NCBI GenBank assembly: GCA_965539935.1 | Contig: CBETVX010000021.1 | Coordinates: 1 to 47,975, forward strand | DNA from: CBETVX01 sp965539935 | GTDB taxonomy: Bacteria; Bacillota; Clostridia; Peptostreptococcales; Caminicellaceae | DNA: 47,975 nt | Direction of reading: 5' to 3' | Part shown: one piece after another, positions 32,954-41,370 of the stretch | How the letters are laid out: each line of letters begins with the position of its first letter | How positions within the stretch are numbered: position 1 is the stretch's first letter | The notes under the pieces: model-generated | What the model was told of the DNA's origin: nothing | The model's input: the letters and a program-made list of their open reading frames with translations, nothing else | The model's database searches: none | Made by a program: the position numbers and the translations under genes

Positions 32954-33385
32954 TTATTTTAATATGGGTTTGGATTGAATTGGAGTAGAAAGAATAACAG
33001 AAGTCTGGGTACTACCTATTTTTTTAATATCATCAATTAAATCTTTAAGGTCCGACATGCTTTCAGCCAAAACCTTTATAATGACACTAGACCCACCAGT
33101 AACATGATGACATTCTATTATTTTTTTATTTTCCCTTGCATAATTGATAAAAGGCTCAAAATTATTTGGTGAAAGCTCAACATTAATAAAGGACATTATG
33201 TTTTTGTTTAATTTTTTTGGATCTATAACTGCTTTATATCCTAAAATAACTCCATTCTCTTCAAGTTTTCTTACCCTTTCAGCTACAGCTGGAGAAGTCA
33301 TATTTACTGCTTTCCCCAATTCTTTCATAGATACTCTTCCTTGTTTTTGTAATATTTCGATAATTCTGTAATCGGTTTTATCCAT
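32954..33385 (-). CDS. Lrp/AsnC family transcriptional regulator
   Basis: The 143-residue protein has an N-terminal helix-turn-helix (RVSMKELGKAVNMTSPAVAERVRKLEENG) and a C-terminal RAM/ligand domain (PFINYARENKKIIECHHVTGGSSVIIKVL). It responds to amino acids in characterised members. AAGGAGG lies just upstream of the start. It is divergent from the carboxyltransferase gene at 33603, with a perfect 11-bp dyad in between. Confidence 0.92.
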   Translation of the reverse strand: MDKTDYRIIEILQKQGRVSMKELGKAVNMTSPAVAERVRKLEENGVILGYKAVIDPKKLNKNIMSFINVELSPNNFEPFINYARENKKIIECHHVTGGSSVIIKVLAESMSDLKDLIDDIKKIGSTQTSVILSTPIQSKPILK

Positions 33386-33439
33386 TTGGAATCCTCCTTT
33401 AAAAAATAAAGAAAATTACACCATTTTCTTTTTTTTAGA

Positions 33440-33470
33440 AGTTATATTAATTGTAACAGTTAATATAACT
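33440..33470. promoter_or_regulatory. Perfect dyad between lrp and the carboxyltransferase gene
   Basis: AGTTATATTAA (33440-33450) is inverted without mismatch at 33460-33470 around TTGTAACAG. It sits in the divergent spacer, 55 bases from the lrp start, and is a likely site for the Lrp protein. Confidence 0.55.
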
Positions 33471-33602
33471 GATGTACATATTTTTCTGTTTTCATTAAAA
33501 TTATAATAAGGAAAAGATTAGTGAAGATGATTATTTGATAGAGAATATATCCATTATCGAAGTTGAATTAGATGGTATTTATAAAAGAAGGGAGAATATT
33601 TT

Positions 33603-35000
33603 ATGGCAAAGGTAAAGATAACGGAAACAATCCTAAGGGATGCCCATCAATCCTTAATAGCCACAAGACTTAAGATGGATGAGATGAAGCCAGTACTTGA
33701 AAAATTAGATAGTGTAGGATACAATGCCCTAGAGTGTTGGGGCGGGGCAACCTTCGATTCTTGCCTAAGATTTTTAAACGAAGATCCATGGGAAAGACTT
33801 AGAACCATAAGAAAGCATGTAAAAAACACAAAATTACAAATGCTATTAAGGGGCCAAAATATACTTGGATATAAACATTATGCCGATGATGTAGTCGAGG
33901 AGTTTGTAAAAAGAGCCATAGCAAACGGTATAGATATAGTAAGGATATTTGATGCGTTAAATGATGTAAGAAATTTAGAAGTAGCCATGAGAACAACAAA
34001 AAAAGAAGGAGGCCATGCACAAGGAGCCATATCCTATACAATAAGCCCAGTTCATACAACAGAAGTTTATGTAAAGTTAGCTAAGGAAATGGAAAATATG
34101 GGAGCGGACTCAATTTGTATAAAAGACATGTCAGGGCTACTGACTCCATATTATGCCTATGAGCTAGTAAGTGCAATAAAGGAGGTTATAAATGTACCTC
34201 TAGAAATACACTCCCATGCCACTAGCGGACTGGCAAGTATGATGTATATGAAAGCCATAGAAGCAGGAGCTGATATAATAGATACGGCCATATCACCCTT
34301 TGCAATGGGAACATCACAGCCACCTACAGAACCAATTGTAGCAACCCTTCAAGGGACAGAATATGATACAGGATTAAATATGGATAAATTAAATGAAATA
34401 GCAGAGTACTTTAGACCAATAAGAGAAAAATATATGGAAAGTGGATTGCTTAATCCGAAGGTATTAGGTGTAAACATAAACACACTTATATATCAAGTGC
34501 CTGGAGGAATGCTTTCTAACCTAGTAAATCAGCTGAAAATGCAAAATGCCCTAGATAAGTTTGATGAAGTATTAAAGGAAGTACCAAGGGTTAGAGAAGA
34601 TCTTGGATATCCACCACTTGTAACACCTACAAGCCAAATGGTAGGAACACAGGCAGTGTTTAATGTAATAACTGGGGAAAGATATAAGATGGTGCCAAAG
34701 GAAGTAAAGGCTTACGTTAAGGGAATGTATGGAAAACCAACAGTACCAATAAAAGAAGAAATAGTTCATAAGATAATAGGAGATGAAGAAGTAATAACTT
34801 CAAGACCAGCCGACCATATAGATCCACAACTTAAAGCAATAAGAGAAGAAATTAAGGAATATTTAGAACAGGAAGAAGATGTACTATCCTATGCATTATT
34901 CCCACAGGTAGCCCTTAAGTTCTTCGAGTATCGCCAAGCTCAAAACTACAAAATAGATAGTGATCTACTTAATAAACAGGATAAAACTTATCCAGTATAA
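33603..35000 (+). CDS. oadA: Oxaloacetate decarboxylase alpha / pyruvate carboxylase B carboxyltransferase
   Basis: The 465-residue protein is the carboxyltransferase part of OadA/PycB. It has ETILRDAHQSLIATRLKMDEM at the start with the metal-binding Asp, CWGGATFDSCLRFLNEDPW, the SICIKDMSGLL loop with the carboxylated lysine, and LEIHSHATSGLA with the two metal-binding histidines. There is no C-terminal biotinyl domain, although OadA often carries one, and no biotin carboxylase, beta or gamma subunit is adjacent. It must rely on partners elsewhere. Nearby BioY (biotin uptake) is compatible with a biotin-dependent system. GGGAG lies 8 bases upstream. Confidence 0.9.
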   Translation: MAKVKITETILRDAHQSLIATRLKMDEMKPVLEKLDSVGYNALECWGGATFDSCLRFLNEDPWERLRTIRKHVKNTKLQMLLRGQNILGYKHYADDVVEEFVKRAIANGIDIVRIFDALNDVRNLEVAMRTTKKEGGHAQGAISYTISPVHTTEVYVKLAKEMENMGADSICIKDMSGLLTPYYAYELVSAIKEVINVPLEIHSHATSGLASMMYMKAIEAGADIIDTAISPFAMGTSQPPTEPIVATLQGTEYDTGLNMDKLNEIAEYFRPIREKYMESGLLNPKVLGVNINTLIYQVPGGMLSNLVNQLKMQNALDKFDEVLKEVPRVREDLGYPPLVTPTSQMVGTQAVFNVITGERYKMVPKEVKAYVKGMYGKPTVPIKEEIVHKIIGDEEVITSRPADHIDPQLKAIREEIKEYLEQEEDVLSYALFPQVALKFFEYRQAQNYKIDSDLLNKQDKTYPV

Positions 35001-35052
35001 TGATTTATCATGCATTTGATTGAATAAATAGATAGTAATATTTTTGTAAATT

Positions 35053-35092
35053 AACACCGTGATTAATTTCTATTGATCCTGGTGTTTTATTT
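35053..35092 (+). terminator. Terminator after the carboxyltransferase gene
   Basis: AACACC and GGTGTT form the base of an imperfect stem (35053-35086), extended inside by GAT/ATC pairs, and are followed by TTATTTTAT. Confidence 0.65.
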
Positions 35093-35247
35093 TATAATGA
35101 AAAATTATTTGATTTTAAAGGATATTTTGATTAATTAGAGAAATTAAACTATTAAACCTAATGATATAATATAAAATCAAAGAGTATTCTAGTCAAACCA
35201 TAAAAAATTTACGCAATATAACAAACTAACCGTTAGGAGGCTATATT

Positions 35248-36168
35248 TTGAATAAACGAGATATGGGAATAGGAGTGATTGTAGGGGTTTTATGGGGACT
35301 GAATTTTATAGCCATTAAACTAGGCGTAAGCAATATTCCCCCAATATTTCTAGCTACTATTCGCTTTATAGTTGTTTGTATACCGGCCATATTTTTTCTT
35401 CCTAAACCACCTGTGGATTGGCCATGGCTTATTGCCCTTGGATTGAGTCTGAATGTAGGTCAATTTGCCTTTTTATTTATGGGAATTAATCAAGGCATGC
35501 CAGCAGGACTTTCATCTTTGGTGCATCAGTCTCAAGCCTTTTTCACATTAGTGATTGCATCTATTTTCTTAGGAGAAAAATGGAAATCCAACCATTTGAT
35601 AGGTCTTATAATAGCTGCAGTGGGGATGAGTATTGTAGGTATGCAGCAAGGTGGGAGTGTGACTGCCACCGGATTCTGGCTAACTTTGATTGCATCGGCC
35701 AGTTGGGGAACTGGGAATGTAATTATGCGCTTTTCAACAAAGGATGTACCTCCTTTTTCTATGGTATCTTTAGTAGTATGGGCAGGTGCCGTTGCTATTT
35801 TACCCCTGGGTATTTTATCCTTATGCTTAGAAGGACCTATTATATGGAAGACAGCTTGGGACTCTATGAATTGGACAACTGTATTTTCAATAATATACTT
35901 AGCGTATTTTGGATCATTGGCAGGTTATGGATTGTGGGGAAAATTACTTTCCAAGTATCCAGCAGCCGTAGTTTCTCCATTTTCTCTATTGGTTCCAATA
36001 GTAGGTATGAGTAGTGCTACTATTTTTCTAAATGAAACCCTTTCAATGGGTCAAATTATAGGAGCAGTATTGGTAATGATAGGGTTACTAGTAAATGTTT
36101 TTGGAGATAAACTTAATAAAAGTTTAGTAATGGATGAGGAAGTGAAGGATAAGGAAGTGTATGAGTAA
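35248..36168 (+). CDS. EamA family transporter
   Basis: This 306-residue protein has ten hydrophobic segments in two EamA repeats (VGVLWGLNFIAIKLGVSNIPP, then SASWGTGNVIMRFSTKDVPPF), as in RhaT/RarD metabolite exporters. GQFAFLFMGINQGMPAGLSSLV and PFSLLVPIVGMSSATIFLNE are typical of the YdcZ/YedA-type amino-acid exporters. The start is TTG at 35248, 7 bases after TTAGGAGG. Its stop codon overlaps the start of the NUDIX gene by one base, so the two are cotranscribed. Confidence 0.9.
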   Translation: MNKRDMGIGVIVGVLWGLNFIAIKLGVSNIPPIFLATIRFIVVCIPAIFFLPKPPVDWPWLIALGLSLNVGQFAFLFMGINQGMPAGLSSLVHQSQAFFTLVIASIFLGEKWKSNHLIGLIIAAVGMSIVGMQQGGSVTATGFWLTLIASASWGTGNVIMRFSTKDVPPFSMVSLVVWAGAVAILPLGILSLCLEGPIIWKTAWDSMNWTTVFSIIYLAYFGSLAGYGLWGKLLSKYPAAVVSPFSLLVPIVGMSSATIFLNETLSMGQIIGAVLVMIGLLVNVFGDKLNKSLVMDEEVKDKEVYE

Positions 36169-36734
36169 TGGACTTTAGAAAAGCCATAGAAAAATATATA
36201 CCAAGTAATCAACAAGAGCTAAATGATAAAAGGATAATATTAGATTATATTAATTATTTTCATGAAAATATTTTGACTAGAAAAAATGAAATAGCCCATA
36301 TGACCAGTTCTGGGGTTATTTTAAATAAATCTTTAAACAAAATGTTAATGGTATATCATAATATTTATGATACTTGGACCTGGACCGGTGGACATGCAGA
36401 TGGTGATAGTAATATGCTTAGGGTTGCCATTAAAGAGGCTAAGGAAGAGACCGGTGTTTCAAATATATTGTCATTAACAGAGGACATAGTCTCTATTGAT
36501 ATAATACCTGTTTATGGACATATAAAAAGGGGAAAATATGTATCATCACATCTTCATTTAAATATATCGTATATTTTAATAGCCGACGAAAAGGAAAAAT
36601 TGATTATCAATGAAGATGAAACCAGTGGGGTTAAATGGATTGAAGTTGATAGTATAGATAAATACTCTAATGAACCATATTTAATCAATATCTACAATAA
36701 GATTATAGAAAAGGCCAATATTATAATAGGATAG
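36168..36734 (+). CDS. NUDIX hydrolase
   Basis: The 188-residue protein carries a NUDIX box, GHADGDSNMLRVAIKEAKEE followed by TGV. The key EAKEE glutamates that bind metal are present, although the first Glu of the classical G-x5-E is a Ser and the usual Arg is Lys, as in several members of this clade. The substrate, a nucleoside diphosphate derivative, is unknown. The start overlaps the EamA stop codon, so translation is probably coupled. Confidence 0.88.
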   Translation: MDFRKAIEKYIPSNQQELNDKRIILDYINYFHENILTRKNEIAHMTSSGVILNKSLNKMLMVYHNIYDTWTWTGGHADGDSNMLRVAIKEAKEETGVSNILSLTEDIVSIDIIPVYGHIKRGKYVSSHLHLNISYILIADEKEKLIINEDETSGVKWIEVDSIDKYSNEPYLINIYNKIIEKANIIIG

Positions 36735-36847
36735 ACTTTACTAATTCTATCTAGATAATAAATGGAGTGAAAATTGATCTTAAGGGTCAATTAATAATAT
36801 TCTTAAAATATATAGTAATTATATTATTTATTAGTGAGGGGAAGGTC

Positions 36848-38002
36848 ATGAAAAATAAATTTATTGCTAAGAGATATTGGAAGGATAAAGCGACCCCTAT
36901 GGGGGCAGTTGACGAACTGGCAAAGAAATATGAAAATGTCATAGATTTAAGCTTAGGGGATCCAGATCAGACTACTGATGAAGGAATTATCAACTTTGCT
37001 TTTCAAGAAGCATTAAAAGGGCATACAAAATATACAGATTTTAGAGGGGACCCAGAACTAAGGTATGAAATAAGAAAGAGATATAAAGAAGATTATAATG
37101 TTTATATATTAGATGAAGAAGTTATGGTTACTGCAAGTGCCTGTTTAGGTATGTATCTTGTTTTAGAATCTATATTAGATCCTGATGATGAAGTAATAAT
37201 ACATGCTCCGTATTTTACCCCATATTCTCAGCAAATAGAATTAGCTAGGGGTATTCCAGTGGAACTAGATACCCTTGAAGAAGAAAATTATCAGATCAAT
37301 GTAGAGAGATTAGAGGGGATTATTACGGAAAGAACAAGGGCTATCATAGTAAATTCACCTAATAACCCAACGGGAGCAGTGTTTACATTAGACACTCTTA
37401 AAAGAATTGCTGAAATTGCTATTAAATATGATCTCTTAATTATTGCCGATGAAATATATGGGGCATATACCTTTGATGAAGAATTCATATCTATGGTTAC
37501 TATACCTGAGATTAGGGACAGATTAATTATTTTAAATAGTTTTTCAAAGGATTTTACCATGACAGGATGGCGTGTTGGAAATATTATTGCTCCAAAGGAA
37601 ATTATTACGACATGCCAGTTAGTAAATGAAAATGTTGTATTTACAGCTCCTTCAATTTCACAAAGAGCAGCAATCTATGCCCTTCGCAATAGGAACACAA
37701 TACAACCGCCTGCCGTTAAGCTTTACAAAGATAGAGTAATGTATGCATTTAAACGTATAAATGATATACCATGGATGAGCGTTCCAAAGCCAAGGGGAAC
37801 TTTCTATCTATTTATAAATATTAAAAAGACAGGACTTTCATCTTCAAAGGTAAGTGAATTAATATTAGATAGGGCTAAGGTCCTTACTATACCAGGCAAT
37901 GCCTTTGGCACATGCGGAGAAGGATATATAAGAATTGCATGTACAGTAGATATAAGTACATTAGAAAAAGCCTTTGATAGGATTGAAAAAATAGAATTAT
38001 AA
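36848..38002 (+). CDS. PLP-dependent aminotransferase, class I/II
   Basis: The 384-residue enzyme has the fold-type I pattern: NSPNNPTGAVFTLDTL for cofactor contact, LIIADEIYGAYTF with the PLP-binding Asp, and NSFSKDFTMTGWRVGNI with the Schiff-base lysine. The substrate amino acid cannot be told. GAGGGGAAGG lies just before ATG 36848; an upstream in-frame start at 36767 has no comparable site. It is the third gene after EamA and NUDIX, 113 bases from the latter, and ends at a strong hairpin. Confidence 0.9.
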   Translation: MKNKFIAKRYWKDKATPMGAVDELAKKYENVIDLSLGDPDQTTDEGIINFAFQEALKGHTKYTDFRGDPELRYEIRKRYKEDYNVYILDEEVMVTASACLGMYLVLESILDPDDEVIIHAPYFTPYSQQIELARGIPVELDTLEEENYQINVERLEGIITERTRAIIVNSPNNPTGAVFTLDTLKRIAEIAIKYDLLIIADEIYGAYTFDEEFISMVTIPEIRDRLIILNSFSKDFTMTGWRVGNIIAPKEIITTCQLVNENVVFTAPSISQRAAIYALRNRNTIQPPAVKLYKDRVMYAFKRINDIPWMSVPKPRGTFYLFINIKKTGLSSSKVSELILDRAKVLTIPGNAFGTCGEGYIRIACTVDISTLEKAFDRIEKIEL

Positions 38003-38033
38003 ATATCAAAAGGGTAGGCCAGTGGAGTAAAGG

Positions 38034-38090
38034 ATAAACCATCATCAGATATACTTTTTGTATAAAGGATGATGGTTTATTTATGTTTTA
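38034..38090 (+). terminator. Terminator after the aminotransferase
   Basis: ATAAACCATCATC (38034-38046) pairs perfectly with GATGATGGTTTAT (38068-38080), followed by TTATGTTTT. Confidence 0.8.
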
Positions 38091-38114
38091 TTATGACTGA
38101 ACTTTTTTATATCA

Positions 38115-38915
38115 TTATACTACAAATAATATCATTCGTAAGACTTCAAAAAAGTCCTTTGTCTTAAATAATACTTTATTAGGAGAAATTTTTTCCATAC
38201 CAGGATAAAAGGAAGCCTTATAAGCCTTAACATGGGATGAGTAGGAAATTTCTACTTCAAAAGTATCTGGCACATTGATTTTACATAAACTTAAATCACC
38301 CTTTAAGGCTTGTGCAATTTTTTCCTTAGTAAGCTGTGTAGCTAAGTCATTATGTATACTTATTGTTGAATTGCCTATACCTTCCTTTACTGCTAAAGTA
38401 GATATATTTTTATTAACTTTTTTTACTTCATCACAAAGACCTTTATCCCCGCTTACAAACACAACGGGAACGCCAAGGGTGGCAGCAGCGTATGAATGAA
38501 GTAGAAATTCACTGGCATATTCACCATTTATCTTAATATAATTAACATCGGATGAATTCATGGTATGGGACAAAGGATTATGCTCTGAACCTCCTCCTGA
38601 ATGATATCCAATAAAGATTAAAGCATCAAAGGAATTATCTAGACCTTGAACCATTGAAAATGGATGGCCAGCCCAGCCTCTAATCAGCTTAACATTCATT
38701 GGAATACAGTCAGGATCAATGTTTCTTGCAGATTCATGGGCATCTTTAACCCATATTTCCTTGGCACCTGCCTCTAGGGCTCCCTTACAGGCAGCATTAA
38801 CTTCTCTTTCCATCTGTTTTACGAAGATAGAGTAGTCAGGATTATTTTTATCTGTTTCACTCCAACTGGTAACCCCTGTTATACCTTCAATATCTGCACT
38901 AATATATACTTTCAT
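38115..38915 (-). CDS. dppA: D-aminopeptidase, M55 (DppA) family
   Basis: The 266-residue zinc peptidase has MKVYISADIEGITGV at the start (metal-binding Asp and Glu), WVKDAHESARNI, ALIFIGYHSGGGSEHNPLSH and VSGDKGLCDEV, matching DppA of Bacillus, which removes D-amino acids from D-Ala-containing peptides in the cytoplasm. The dipeptide ABC transporter genes usually linked to dppA are not adjacent here. GGGGG lies about 6 bases before the start. It converges on the aminotransferase gene. Confidence 0.9.
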   Translation of the reverse strand: MKVYISADIEGITGVTSWSETDKNNPDYSIFVKQMEREVNAACKGALEAGAKEIWVKDAHESARNIDPDCIPMNVKLIRGWAGHPFSMVQGLDNSFDALIFIGYHSGGGSEHNPLSHTMNSSDVNYIKINGEYASEFLLHSYAAATLGVPVVFVSGDKGLCDEVKKVNKNISTLAVKEGIGNSTISIHNDLATQLTKEKIAQALKGDLSLCKINVPDTFEVEISYSSHVKAYKASFYPGMEKISPNKVLFKTKDFFEVLRMILFVV

Positions 38916-39210
38916 AATGTATCCCCCTAAAGTTTTATTATTAATAATATTTTACATCTTTCTATAGAACAAATAAAGAAAAGATTATTTAAACTCACAT
39001 ATTTTTCTAATAATTAAAGATCCATAGAAAAACAATCTAAATAAACAATCACCACTTCACCAAACATCCCAATAATCCTTTGGTTAAGAGAATAATTATG
39101 TTTTATTTGTGACTTTAAAATCAAGAAAACAAAAAATCGAATAATTTACAAAAAAGAACAAACAATATGGTTGTAGCATTTTGGAAAAAATAAAAATAAG
39201 GAGGATGTAA
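38916..39210. other. 295-bp divergent spacer
   Basis: No gene is seen between the M55 peptidase and the small coiled-coil protein. The region is AT-rich with no evident repeat; promoters of both neighbours should lie here. Confidence 0.4.
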
Positions 39211-39402
39211 ATGCAAAACAAGAATGCTAGACAAAGAGTACAAGATGTATATAATCAGCTTCAATCTTGTAAGCAGAACCTAACTCAAGCAGTAAACTCA
39301 GTGGAAAAGCAACAAAATAAAGTTCAAATCCAAAGTACTATAGCTGCCATAGATAATGCTATATCTACAGCTAATAGAACCCTTTCAAATTATCAAGAAT
39401 AA
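39211..39402 (+). CDS. Small coiled-coil protein of unknown function
   Basis: This 63-residue protein is Gln/Asn-rich and predicted to be helical throughout (RVQDVYNQLQSCKQNLTQAV, QIQSTIAAIDNAISTANRTL), with heptad-like hydrophobic spacing. It has no signal or membrane segment. Strong AAGGAGG 8 bases upstream and a good terminator downstream make it a real gene. No family is recognised. Confidence 0.75.
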   Translation: MQNKNARQRVQDVYNQLQSCKQNLTQAVNSVEKQQNKVQIQSTIAAIDNAISTANRTLSNYQE

Positions 39403-39423
39403 AAATAATAGGACAAAGAAAGT

Positions 39424-39459
39424 AAGGCTACAGCTGGAATAAAATGGCTGTAGCCTTTA
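39424..39459 (+). terminator. Terminator after the small coiled-coil gene
   Basis: AAGGCTACAGC and GCTGTAGCCTT form a perfect 11-bp stem with a 12-base loop at 39424-39457, then TATATT. Confidence 0.8.
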
Positions 39460-39609
39460 TATTAATAGATGGAAAAGAGACCTTGCCAAAGGAATATAGA
39501 TATAAAAATATGTAGTAAAAAAAATTTATATAGAAAAATTAATTAAGTTTTAAAGATTAAATATGTATGATAAGATATAATATAAATAAAAAATAGGAGT
39601 GAGTGTATC

Positions 39610-39996
39610 ATGAAATATAAAATGTTACATACTTGTATAAGAGTAATGGATTTAGAGAAATCTCTAAAATTCTATAAAGAAGCCTTAGGATTAATTGAGT
39701 CTAAAAGAAAAGATTTTCCGGAGCATGAATTTACATTAGTTTATTTAACAGATGAGTCAAAGCAATATGAACTAGAACTTACATACAACTATAATCCAGA
39801 AAAGCCCTACGAAATAGGTAATGGATTTAGCCATACGGCATTTGAAGTAGATGACTTAGAAGCCTCTAGAGAAAAACATATAGAAATGGGATATAAAGTA
39901 ACTAAATTAATGGGATTACCAGGACAGCCACCTCGTTATTATTTTGTAACTGATCCAGATGGATATGATGTAGAAATTATAAGGGCTACAAAGTAA
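39610..39996 (+). CDS. VOC family glyoxalase I-like protein
   Basis: The 128-residue protein has the glyoxalase I pattern with metal ligands His7 (MLHTCIRV), Glu (YELELTYN), His (GFSHTAFEVDD) and Glu (YDVEIIRA). Its closest type is lactoylglutathione lyase, which converts the methylglyoxal hemithioacetal, though clostridia often lack glutathione so the thiol may differ. GGAGTG lies about 8 bases upstream. It stands alone with a terminator behind it. Confidence 0.9.
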   Translation: MKYKMLHTCIRVMDLEKSLKFYKEALGLIESKRKDFPEHEFTLVYLTDESKQYELELTYNYNPEKPYEIGNGFSHTAFEVDDLEASREKHIEMGYKVTKLMGLPGQPPRYYFVTDPDGYDVEIIRATK

Positions 39997-40007
39997 TATA
40001 TAATAGG

Positions 40008-40046
40008 AAAATCGAGGGTCGTATTAATATGACTCTCGATTTTTAT
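40008..40046. terminator. Bidirectional terminator after the glyoxalase-like gene
   Basis: AAAATCGAGGGTC (40008-40020) pairs with GACTCTCGATTTT (40031-40043) with one G-T, followed by T. It lies between convergent genes. Confidence 0.8.
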
Positions 40047-40072
40047 AATTGGATTATTAAATATCTTTCTAA

Positions 40073-40264
40073 TTATTTTAAGTTCTCTGTATAATCTTTA
40101 ATAAAAAAATCAATGGATCTATTGTATGCTTTTTCTCCTGATTTAGAGAAGAAACATCCAGGAATTTCATTTCTACCTCTATGACGTGCCACACATTCAC
40201 AGCACTTACCATGTAGTGGACATGAAACATTAGTACAAGCACAACTATCGGATTTACAGCTCAT
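40073..40264 (-). CDS. DUF6485 family cysteine-rich protein
   Basis: This 63-residue protein matches DUF6485, a small cysteine-rich family of anaerobes: MSCKSDSCACTNVSCPLHGK, CCECVARHRGRNEIPGCFF. Seven or more cysteines suggest zinc or iron-sulfur binding; function is unknown. The run GGGGGGG with GAT lies 5 bases before ATG 40264, so the ATG 15 bases upstream, located inside that site, is not used. Confidence 0.85.
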   Translation of the reverse strand: MSCKSDSCACTNVSCPLHGKCCECVARHRGRNEIPGCFFSKSGEKAYNRSIDFFIKDYTENLK

Positions 40265-40454
40265 TTTATCCCCCCCCATAAAAATATGACTTTGTAAAAA
40301 ATTATTATCAATTATATCATTTCAAATAAAAAACAGCAATGAAAACTTCTTTATTCTTCAGTGTTAATCTATACCATCTTATAAAGATATGAGTTTTAAA
40401 ATGTCTATTATAACGTTATAATAATTTTATATAGAAAAATATGGAGGTTATCAG

Positions 40455-41210
40455 ATGAAATTAGTTTCGTGGAATGTAAACGGTCTTAGAGCTTGCGTTA
40501 AAAAGGGGTTTTTAGAGTATTTCAATAAAGTGGATGCAGATATATTTTGTATTCAAGAGACTAAACTTCAAGAAGGACAGATAGAGTTAGACCTAGAAGG
40601 ATATGAACAATACTGGAATTATGCTATTAAAAAAGGATATTCAGGTACAGCTGTATTTACCAAAAAAACTCCCCTATCAGTAAAAAATGGAATAGGGATA
40701 GAGGAGCATGAAAAGGAAGGTAGAGTAATAACACTAGAATATGAAGACTTCTACTTAGTAAATGTCTATACACCCAATTCACAACGGGGATTGGCGAGAT
40801 TAGATTATAGAATGGATTGGGAAGATGCCTTTAGAAACTATCTTTTAGAATTAGATACTAAAAAGCCAGTAGTTTTATGTGGAGATCTTAATGTAGCCCA
40901 TAAAGAAATTGATTTAAAAAATCCTAAGACTAATACAAAAAATGCAGGTTTTACTCCTGAAGAAAGAGATAAGATGACAAAATTATTAGAATCGGGATTT
41001 ATAGATACATATAGATATTTCTATCCAGATAGGGGAGAAGTATATACCTGGTGGTCATATATGAGAAAAGCTAGGGAAAGAAATTCTGGCTGGAGAATTG
41101 ACTATTTTATAGTATCCAAAAGTCTTAAAGATAGACTTATAGATGCTGAGATTCATTCTGAGATAATGGGTAGTGATCATTGTCCAGTAGCTTTAATATT
41201 AGAAGATTAG
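40455..41210 (+). CDS. xth: Exodeoxyribonuclease III (AP endonuclease)
   Basis: The 251-residue enzyme repairs abasic sites and trims 3' ends. The EEP-family residues are all visible: SWNVNGLRACVKKG, FCIQETKLQE (metal Glu), YTPNSQRGLARLDYR, CGDLNVAHKEIDL, WRIDYFIVSKSL, GSDHCPVAL with the catalytic Asp-His. The length is normal. GGAGG lies 9 bases upstream. Its stop codon lies in the terminator stem. Confidence 0.95.
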   Translation: MKLVSWNVNGLRACVKKGFLEYFNKVDADIFCIQETKLQEGQIELDLEGYEQYWNYAIKKGYSGTAVFTKKTPLSVKNGIGIEEHEKEGRVITLEYEDFYLVNVYTPNSQRGLARLDYRMDWEDAFRNYLLELDTKKPVVLCGDLNVAHKEIDLKNPKTNTKNAGFTPEERDKMTKLLESGFIDTYRYFYPDRGEVYTWWSYMRKARERNSGWRIDYFIVSKSLKDRLIDAEIHSEIMGSDHCPVALILED

Positions 41211-41239
41211 TGCTATTTAATAGCACTAATCTTTTTTTT
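41205..41239 (+). terminator. Terminator overlapping the exonuclease III stop codon
   Basis: GATTAGTGCTA and TAGCACTAATC form a perfect 11-bp stem with a 5-base loop, followed by eight T. Confidence 0.9.
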
Positions 41240-41282
41240 CTATTATAATTTATAGGAGTAGAGGGAAATTATTGACAACATA

Positions 41283-41314
41283 TTGTTAACCAAAATGCAA
41301 AAATAAGTTGACAA
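41283..41314. promoter_or_regulatory. BirA-type biotin operator
   Basis: TTGTTAAC (41283-41290) and GTTGACAA (41307-41314) are inverted half-sites 16 bases apart, matching the Firmicutes BirA box TTGTTAAC-N14-16-GTTAACAA with one change. It sits upstream of bioY and covers its -35 box. Confidence 0.8.
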
Positions 41315-41336
41315 TAAAAATTAGCATATATATACT
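41308..41336 (+). promoter_or_regulatory. bioY promoter
   Basis: TTGACA (41308-41313) and TATACT (41331-41336) are 17 bases apart. The -35 is part of the right half of the BirA operator, so BirA with biotinyl-AMP should repress it. Confidence 0.75.
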
Positions 41337-41370
41337 TAAACTATAAATTATTTTTGAGGAGATGAATAAA

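Noticed and set aside
35580..36014. Plus-strand frame of 144 codons inside the EamA gene
   Set aside because: Out-of-frame shadow; the EamA frame has ten membrane segments and a proper start.
36168..36734. NUDIX protein as inactive because the first Glu of the box is Ser
   Set aside because: The metal-binding EAKEE core is intact and such variants are found among active members, so loss of function is not supported.
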